Assembly: GCF_000344685.1 (NCBI RefSeq)
Contig: NW_006920418.1
Coordinates: 1,523,177 to 1,587,176 of the forward strand
Origin: Gloeophyllum trabeum ATCC 11539
Lineage: Eukaryota > Basidiomycota > Agaricomycetes > Gloeophyllales > Gloeophyllaceae
Length of the DNA: 64,000 bases
Reading direction: 5' to 3'
Shown: piece after piece, positions 56,722-64,000 of the stretch
Position numbering within the stretch: position 1 is the stretch's first letter
Layout of the letters: every line of letters begins with the position of its first letter
Program-made: the position numbers and the translations under genes
Notes under the pieces: model-generated
The model's input: only the letters and a program-made list of their open reading frames with translations
What the model was told of the DNA's origin: nothing
Database searches by the model: none

Positions 56722-58459
56722 TCACGCAGGCTTCCATTCGAAGTGGTGCTTGCCTACGTAGCAATACATCAGCACCCACAACAGGAAAGAAAACAGCGGG
56801 CTTACCCTTCTTCACGTCGCCGGGCCCCTCCTCCTTCAGGTCGAAAGAGTGAGCGCCGAAATAATCAAGCTCGGCTTCCATAAACTGTGTCGGGAGGTGC
56901 AGCCCCGCGCAATACTTGAAGTATTCTAGGCTAGCAGAAATGGAAGGACTGCCAATGACTGGCGTTAGCCCAAGCGAACCACGGTGCACAGTCCATCCTC
57001 AGGCTTACATGTGCGCATTCCACTCCAAGGCCCTCTTTACTACCCTCTGGAGAGCCGGGAACGTCCTCTTGATCTCATCCGCCACAGGACCCAAGGTGAG
57101 CGTATTGCGTACCGCAGGCTCTTTCTCGTACAACGGCTGCAACAAGTCCGCAATATACTCGCTGCGGATGATACATCCCTCCCGCCAGATCTGTATACAC
57201 TTACTTAGGTCCACATTCCACTCTTCGTCGTCACTGGCCCGGGCAATGAGGTTCATTCCCTGCGCGAAACTCGCCAGCGTCGCACAGTACACAGCGAGTC
57301 TCAGGTCCTCCACGAACGCTTTCTTCTCATCATCAGATATCTGCTGCTTCCGTGCGGCGCCGAGGTCTTGACCGAGGGCCTCGACGACCTGCAGGCGTTG
57401 TGCGCGGTCAGAGGAGGCGACGCGGAGGAAGTGGGCGGCCGCGATTGTCGGCGCGCTGACGTGCCTGTTGGCGGCCTCCACGATGGTCCAGAAACCAGTT
57501 CCCTCACTGTCGTCGGCGTCCTGAACGACCTTGTCTTGGATTTTGTTGAGGAGGTGAGAGGCGGAATGGGTGTACTCATCCGACTGGCCGCAAATGTCCG
57601 AGCCAATCTCCACGAGAAAATTACGTGCCTAACAGAGCGATCACTAACGCTCGAATGCGTGAGGTTGCCCTGTGCACTTACGAGTTCACCTTGCTCCGCC
57701 CACTTACGGTAAACGGCGGAGATTTCGTCGAGGGGGATGGCCAGGCACTTGTACAGGAGCTCCCATGACTCGGCCATGATGCCCAACATGCCCTGTTCGA
57801 TCCCATTATGCACCATCTTAACATAATGCCCAGAACCTCCGGGACCGATAGCTGTCACGCAGGGAGCGCCCGTCTTCTTATCCTTCGCCGCGAACTTCTC
57901 CAGGATAGGCAAAACTTCCTTGACAGCGTCGGGATTCCCCCCTGGTGACATTGACGGCCCGCGCCTGGCAGACTGGTAGCCACCAGAGACACCCATACCT
58001 ATGTAGTGCACGCCTCTCTTTCCCAGCTCTTTCTGCCTGCGCTCAGTGTTGAGATACCACTCATTCCCTCCGTCGAGGATAATATCCCCCTTCGTTAGAT
58101 ACTTGTCCATTGACTCAAGAACCTGGTCTGCAGGGCTTCCATGCTTGATACTAAAGACGAACAGCTTCCGGGTATCCTTGCCGCCCAGGCTTGATATGAA
58201 CGGATCATAGTCTTTATAAGTGGAGATGCGCGAGCGCACGTCCTCCGGCGCTGATTCGGCGTACTTCTTCAAATTGTCTATGTTCTGCCCTGCGACGTCA
58301 AAAGACGAGACGGTCAACCCGTGCTCGGCGAATAGCAGGGCCATTTCGGAGCCCATACTCCCGGCACCGACGATGCCAATCTACAGTTGAAGACGTAAGT
58401 GCTCGGTATCGTTCAGAACGACGACAACGCACCTTTTCAAACGGTAAAAACTTGGACAT
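56722..58459 (-). CDS. 6-phosphogluconate dehydrogenase-like enzyme, divergent
   Basis: Model: exons 58459-58433, 58380-57682, 57628-57009, 56948-56806 and 56753-56722; 506 residues. The start MSKFLPFEK|IGIVGAGSMGSEMALL gives the NADP-binding Rossmann motif. Then come ILDGGNEWY, GMGVSGGYQSARRGPS and GGSGHYVKMVHNGIEQG with the catalytic Lys. The helical C-terminal domain ends DYFGAHSFDL...GKHHFEWKPA, typical of the family. Canonical enzymes oxidise 6-phosphogluconate to ribulose-5-phosphate in the pentose phosphate pathway. Several usual substrate residues differ here: HNGIEYGDM reads HNGIEQGML, ITANILKF reads IGSDICGQ, and QRDYFGAH reads ELDYFGAH. This suggests a paralogue with altered substrate use. 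Cytosolic. Confidence 0.88.
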
Positions 58460-61432
58460 TGTGGAATTGCAAGTAGCTGAGGCATGTCGGACTGCTGAGC
58501 GTATTTATGTATGCGGTCGGAGTGAATGACGTTTGGGTAGAAGCGCGAGATGTCGACGATGGCGTCACGCGAAGCCAGTCACTTTAGTATCGCGTCGGGG
58601 TAAAAATAGCCTCCCGTTATTCTTAGGTTGAATCCGAGTCGGACAATCTAGCGTCTACTCCTCCTTACCACCAACCATTACATGATGGCTGTTGACATCG
58701 GGGGCTGGCAAGCAGTATCGCAGTAGATGGTACAAAATAGTGAATAACTGTCAGAAAGCTGGATAATCCTCTGGACTTGTGGGACTGCCTATACACAATG
58801 TAAGCTGTGGGTGACCTTGTTTGTGTTTCAATCAGACATACCCTTGAGAAACAGTGTGGATGTAGTGTACATGAGTCATGGCTAGGGTAAGAATGGAAGG
58901 ATTACATTCAGTCATTTTGCTTCCCCCTTCGGTTAAGGGCTCCATTGTGGCTAGATACAGCAAATTCCATTGGGGTAATAGGTCCTCAAGAAATCACGGT
59001 CAAAGTGTAGTGGGATTGAGTGAGATGGGATGCCTGTGAGAGATTAAGGATCATATGTGTCCCCGCAGCAGTGTGCCAAACAACTGTCCATGCAAGGGGA
59101 AGGTTCCACAGATCAAGAGGAGCTGCTACCCAGAGCACTATGGTCAAGAAGTAGAGTGCAAACCAGCTAGCAGAACAGGTTGATAAGGGTTATAAAATCG
59201 GCAGGAATGTGCATGACATACCCCACATAGTATAAAAGTGAGTCTCTAGTCAGGATGACCCACATATGACCTCCTATCCCCATACACATTGGAAGATGCA
59301 TGCTGATCCTTTCATGAATATGTTGTGCAGTCTTTCGTAGTGTCATAATCAACAGCACGAAAGCAAAGCAGAGTGAAGGTACCCTGTGTTACTAGATTAG
59401 TTACAGGCTCTGTTGATGCATCATAATCTCACATCAAGGTCCAGAAATGCTTGAAAAAGCTGACATTGCCTTTGTAGCAGATATGTTTACCATACTCTGA
59501 GACAACTTCCACTAAGGTGAAGATCTTGTAGTGAATAAGGCAGTTTAGAATTGAGCATGCGTATCTTACATACCATCATAACCAATGTACTGTTTTATCT
59601 GAAGAATGGCAGTCGAACCAACTTCCACAATCGCCCCCAGGGTAAGAAAAAAGATCACCCGGCGATCTACAGATTAAGATAAGCATCAAAACTGGACTGA
59701 GAGAAGAACTTTGTTCACCATGACGATGCAATGCATGTATGCGTAGCTGGAGCATCACTTTCTCAAGGCATTCAGGAGCTATACTAGTACAGCAGTAGAA
59801 TGCAATACCTTGAACAACTACCCCTGCCACAAGTGCTGCCAGTCCCCTTCTGTGAATAAGAGACACCCAGGGGACAGTAACACTTACAAGTCCATCCTGA
59901 CCAAAAAGCCCATAATTTACCTATGCTAAAATCATCTGTACTTTTCAGATCCAACATGCAGTTCAGTACTCACAGGTGGTAACAGTAGGCCTGGGGTTCA
60001 TCTCAACTGTTACAGGCAGCTGAGAAGACAATGTTGCATCCATCTTGTGATTATCACTCACGAGCAAGAAAGGAGCCAACCACCAGAAGTCCAAAATAAC
60101 GGTTCTGTCGCACAGTAAGTCTTGATGTCAGAGACATCCTGAAGACGCACTATCAGATATAAGATTTTCATATGTGTCCATTTGGCTTTCTGTTTGAAGT
60201 AGCATTAGGTTCACTAGTCGAGGCAGGTGAAGTGCTTCCTTACCCAAACAATATCAACCTATTGTCAAGACTCAAATCATGAGCAACTGGTGCAGGTAAC
60301 ACTGCACAACAAGCATACCTCTTGAGGGAATGTTGCAACTGCCAGGGTTTTTATATAGTGGAGGTATTTTATGAATATGAAGTGGCATAAGAGCATACAA
60401 CTTACTGAAATGGTACACATAGAATGCCACAGCACTAACTGGGAAACAGATCATGAACAGGTCACCAATGAAGGTAGACTGAAGCCTTACCACTGCAATA
60501 GTCTACCACCTGAGTATGGTAGAGACTTGTGATAATTGAGGAAAGGTCTGCCATTAAGGGTGTCTTGTTTTGGGGAGGGGACTGAGGACTGAAGAAGGGG
60601 GATGGTTTAAGGTTCTTAAGGAGGAAAAATGGGTGCCACTTTAACCTTGTTTCTGACTCCATCGATTCTTGATGAAGATTCCTCAGTGATGAGATGGAAG
60701 GGGAGCGAATGTGTAGGTCCTGCCACCCGAAACTCCCATCGGACCGACGGGGACATTAATATTCACCTGCGAGGCTCACTCGGTGTTTCCGGACAGGTGC
60801 CAGTGGACCCACCGCGGCACTTCACAGCCAATCCAACGTATTAATCACGCCGGATGAGATGTCCTACTAGTAGGCTACGAGCAGAAGTCTCGGGCTTCTG
60901 GAACACGGGTTATCGCATATCATGATATTCTTCGAGAACAAGATGCTGATATCGCGCACGACGTGCGAGGTAGATCCAAGCGGCTACGACTAAGTAGTAT
61001 CCCGGACACCAGCCCGAGAGTTCCATCATGATGACTAGGATCTGATATACAGTCTTGAATATATTCATAATGATGTCTCAAGAGCATTTGATTGATTCTT
61101 AGGCAGGGCATGCGTACGTGTGCGCACTGCGCAGTCATCGCGTAGAAGACATCTGCAGACACCGAAACCATGACACTAGTACTCGCGCGACTGGGAGGAC
61201 CAATCACGAGCTGAAGAAAGTTGCCAGGCTGCGCGACGACTTGTCACTGGAAGATCTCAGGCTTATGCATGCGCATGCAGCACTGCCTGCGATACGTATA
61301 CTGCCCTTGTCCCGGTTCTGTCAGCGATGAATATTGTGGGAGCAAGCCAAAGCTTATAACAAGGTGTTGCTCGTCCCCTAGGTTATAAATAACTTGTCTT
61401 CGGTGTAAACAACCCCTTCAATCCGCCATAGT
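58460..61432. other. AT-rich, gene-poor region; possible decayed membrane-protein gene
   Basis: About 3 kb. On the minus strand, hydrophobic pieces occur at about 60490-60400 (QSTFIGDLFMICFPVSAVAFYV) and about 59850-59790 (RGLAALVAGVVVQ). They resemble segments of the multi-span fungal DUF6534 proteins, but no consistent exon chain could be built. No terminal repeats or RNA genes were found. Confidence 0.3.
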
Positions 61433-63481
61433 ATGTGGCCCTTCGGTTCGTCGTATCCTGAGCGTGATCCTACCCAGGTTGGCGTCTCGATTCCTTTCAC
61501 GGAGAGCTCGTTGGCCAAAGCCACTTATGACTACATAGTGGTTGGAGGTGAGTCGAGTCGAACGAACGTCGTGCCTTACGTTATAAGCTTCCCTTAGGTG
61601 GTACTGCTGGATGCTGCCTGGCAGCACGCTTGTCAGAGGATCCAGATGTGTCTGTTTTGCTGGTAGAGAAAGGCGGGGTCGAAGACACATGGGCCTCTCG
61701 GGTACCATTTCTCTCTTCCAATCCCTACGGCGGCAGTAAAATCGTGAAGCACTGGTCATCGTTACCCATGGAACACCTGGACAACCGGTCTGTGGCCCTG
61801 ATCCGAGGCGATGGGCTGGGAGGCACGTCCCGTGTCAATACCCTTCTTTATACACGAGGCGCTCCCTTGGAATATAACCACTGGAAGAATATGGGGCACA
61901 GCGCTTGGGGATATGACGAATTGAAACCGTATTTTGTGAGATCAGAGAAGTCACTAAGTCATTCCAAGTCGGATTTCCACGGAGGAGATGGTATGGATCT
62001 TTTTGTATTCTTGCCGGACATTGTTGAGGCCTGCGTACCCAGGTCCCTGGGAGAATCAAACTTTTCCCGACTTGCAGTTTGAAGTGTTGAAGCAGTATGT
62101 CTCGGATGGGAACTTTTTCATAAGATTGACTCTCATCGCCATGAATCATAGTGTTAGACCAGCCGCCGCAGCGCTCGGTATCCCTGAGATACCCGATATC
62201 AACGCGCCAGATGCGCCGCCCGTGGGTTGTGCAATGCTCGATGTCTCTATTGATGCTAGTATGCGTCGAGCTTCTACCTACAGTGCTTTCCTTCCCGCGG
62301 ACGTCGCGTTTCCTAGAAAGGAGCGCCTCAAAATCTGTACGCGAAGCATCGTGACAGGCATCGAAGTTGCGACGGAAAGCAGTGGTCTCCGTGCCAAGGG
62401 TATCTACTTTGAGAGGCTGGACCCAAGCTCGAAGACATTCTATGCCAGGGCGAAGAGGGAGGTCGTCTTGTGCTGCGGAGCACTGGGCTCCCCTCAGTTG
62501 TTGATGCTCAGGTGGGTACCGTCCGTCCAGTTAGGAGACAAATGCTGACACGATCAATGTCCTGGTAGCGGCATCGGACCTAAAGAACACCTCCAGGATC
62601 ACGGTATAAGTGTGGTGCGGGACATGCCTGGGGTGGGCAGTCACTTAGTAAGTTATTCTCTGCGTTCACGTGAAGATTTCCTTGAAACCAACCCTCGGTA
62701 GCAAGATCACATAGATATACCTGTCACGTTCGAAACCCCCATAGAAGATTCATTGCATGTTCTCCTAGTGCAACCTTGGCGCGCTGTATCTCAACTCGCC
62801 AAGTACTTCATATCCTCCAAGGGCCTGTTTGCTATGCCCGTGACCCAAATGGCGGTGTTCGTGAAGTCGTCCCTCCTGGATGACAACTCGGAAATTAGGA
62901 CTAGAGTGCCAGAAGATGAAGACAATGTCGCTGACATTGAGATCAAGGCGATTCCAGTCAACGGCTCTCACATCCAGTATCCGAAGCTCGGCGTGTTCTC
63001 CCTCTTACCGGGTCTCGTCCGCCCCAAGTCTACTGGCCGAGTGATGCTGGCTTCCACGAACCCCCGGGACCATCCCGCGGTAGATCTTGGATTTCTCAGC
63101 ACCGCGGAAGACTACGCAGTGCTTCGGAAGGGCGTCAAATTGGCCCTGCGACTAGGCGAACAGATTCGCTTGCAAGGCTACCCCTTAAAGAATCTGCAAG
63201 CTTTGGAAGGCCAGAGTGATGAAGGCCTCGACTCGTTCATACGTGCGCACGCTCGGAGCGGTTTCCACTATTCTTGCACATGCAGGATGGCGCCAGAGAC
63301 CGACCCCGTCCACCCGGGAGTCGTGGACGATGAGCTGAGGGTATACGGGATTCATGGACTTCGGGTTTGCGACACGTCGATATTCCCTGAGATTTTGTCC
63401 GCTCATACAATGGCGCCTGCCGTTGTGGTGGCAGAAAAGTGCGCTGATATGATGAAGTCTGCTCCTTCCAGTGGTACATAG
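61433..63481 (+). CDS. GMC oxidoreductase (FAD-dependent)
   Basis: Model: exons 61433-61547, 61598-61990, 62043-62511, 62569-62647 and 62702-63481; 611 residues. The FAD-binding DYIVVGGGTAGCCLAARLSE is near residues 33-52, then LLVEKGG, GGTSRVNTLLYTRG (GMC signature 1), CCGALGSPQLLMLSGIGP (signature 2), and C-terminal FHYSCTCRMAPE...YGIHGLRVCDTSIFPEILSAHTMAP with the two expected active-site His. The family oxidises alcohols, sugars or choline; fungal members include aryl-alcohol oxidase and glucose dehydrogenase. No signal peptide is evident (starts MWPFGSSYPERD), so it may be intracellular. The substrate cannot be read. Confidence 0.93.
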
Positions 63482-63710
63482 AGCTCGCGCAGCAGAGGGT
63501 ACCATGTTCGTCCAACTGCCCCCGATTTTCTGCGGTATATCGGCAATTCGAGCCATTGCGACGTAGGACATGACCGCTTACCGTCACATCGGCCGACTTT
63601 TTATTGGCCGTGAAAATGTTAAGATTCCTCGGTTGATACATCCTCCTAATCCCTGTATTCAACTTCAACGTACAGACACTGTAAAATGCCTATGGTCTGC
63701 ATGATCTCCC

Positions 63711-64000
63711 CTAAGCCGATTCTGCCATGAGAAATTTCTCCAATTCCAGCAATTCTTTTACTTTATCCCATCCAGGGCCTCCAAAATTATCCGCGCTGAT
63801 GGGGAGCAGCGGACCCCTCACGTGCGGTTGTCCATACCCGAACTCCTTCGCTATGATGGCCTTGATCGCAGAGATACCGCCCAACTTGCTGACAGCGGCG
63901 TCTGCGTGGCCCAGCAGTGCCTGCAGCTTCATAGCGTCGTCCAGTTTGCCCTCCTTATAGAGATTCCAGACCGATAAGTGCGCCTTCGGAGCGATGTTAG
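63711..64000 (-). CDS. DapA/dihydrodipicolinate synthase-family aldolase, 5' part missing
   Basis: An open frame from the right edge reads NIAPKAHLSVWNLYKEGKLD, then AMKLQALLGHADAAVSKLGG, then ISAIKAIIAKEFGYG, with HVRGPLLPIS near the end, and stops at 63711 (EKFLMAESA). This matches the C-terminal helical end of the DHDPS/N-acetylneuraminate lyase superfamily as found in fungal 4-hydroxy-2-oxoglutarate aldolase or dehydratase-like proteins. The active-site Lys and Tyr would lie outside the window, so the reaction is not determined. No intron is visible in the part present. Confidence 0.8.
   Translation of the reverse strand, partial: NIAPKAHLSVWNLYKEGKLDDAMKLQALLGHADAAVSKLGGISAIKAIIAKEFGYGQPHVRGPLLPISADNFGGPGWDKVKELLELEKFLMAESA

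Noticed and set aside
58460..61432. DUF6534-type membrane protein gene on the minus strand
   Set aside because: Hydrophobic pieces are suggestive, but exon joins could not be made consistent, so only a note is given in the region entry.

Overview
The window is a eukaryotic, fungal sequence. Almost every gene is cut by many introns of about 45-75 bases with GT..AG ends. The gene set also fits: Zn2Cys6 and C2H2 regulators, a myosin-headed chitin synthase, a GH18 chitinase with a chitin-binding module, acyl-CoA-binding protein, Pam18, a NOM1/Sgd1 ribosome-biogenesis factor and a GMC oxidoreductase. Very short introns, microexons and the F-box family suggest a basidiomycete (Agaricomycetes-like); this is inferred, not tested. 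Exon joins were worked out by hand from splice signals, reading phase and family similarity, so coordinates are models without transcript support.

Layout. 1-4.1 kb: two tandem paralogous Zn2Cys6 regulators on the minus strand, the first cut by the window edge. 5.3-8.0 kb: a double-PH-domain protein (-) and acyl-CoA-binding protein (+), divergently arranged. 8.0-11.8 kb: no supported gene. 11.8-17.5 kb: an F-box-like gene, a NOM1/Sgd1-type MIF4G-MA3 protein, and tail-to-tail with it an EFM4-type lysine methyltransferase. 17.6-23.6 kb: a nested transposon complex with an assembly gap. 24.4-25.8 kb: Pam18 (-) and a broken XPA-like gene (+). 26.4-31.8 kb: a UPF1-type helicase (+) tail-to-tail with a carnitine acyltransferase (-). 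32.1-43.3 kb: a small unknown gene, a 1,935-residue chitin synthase and a secreted chitinase, all on the plus strand. 44.2-53.9 kb: sulfite oxidase (+), a large Zn2Cys6 regulator (-), a short-chain dehydrogenase (-), nicotinamidase (-) and a C2H2 regulator (-). 53.9-61.4 kb: mostly gene-poor, interrupted by a divergent 6-phosphogluconate-dehydrogenase-like gene. 61.4-64 kb: a GMC oxidoreductase (+) and the C-terminal end of a DapA-family gene (-).

Functionally this is an ordinary mixed chromosomal neighbourhood, not one pathway. The clearest themes are chitin synthesis next to chitin hydrolysis, and five transcription-factor-like genes if the F-box protein is counted. The most informative region is the transposon complex. 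A palindromic fold-back element carries three later insertions: a hAT-like element with an 8-bp duplication, a second terminal-inverted-repeat element with an 8-bp duplication that contains a Pol III-type cassette, and a Tc1/mariner-like element with a TA duplication. The empty target site of each is preserved in the opposite arm of the same palindrome.
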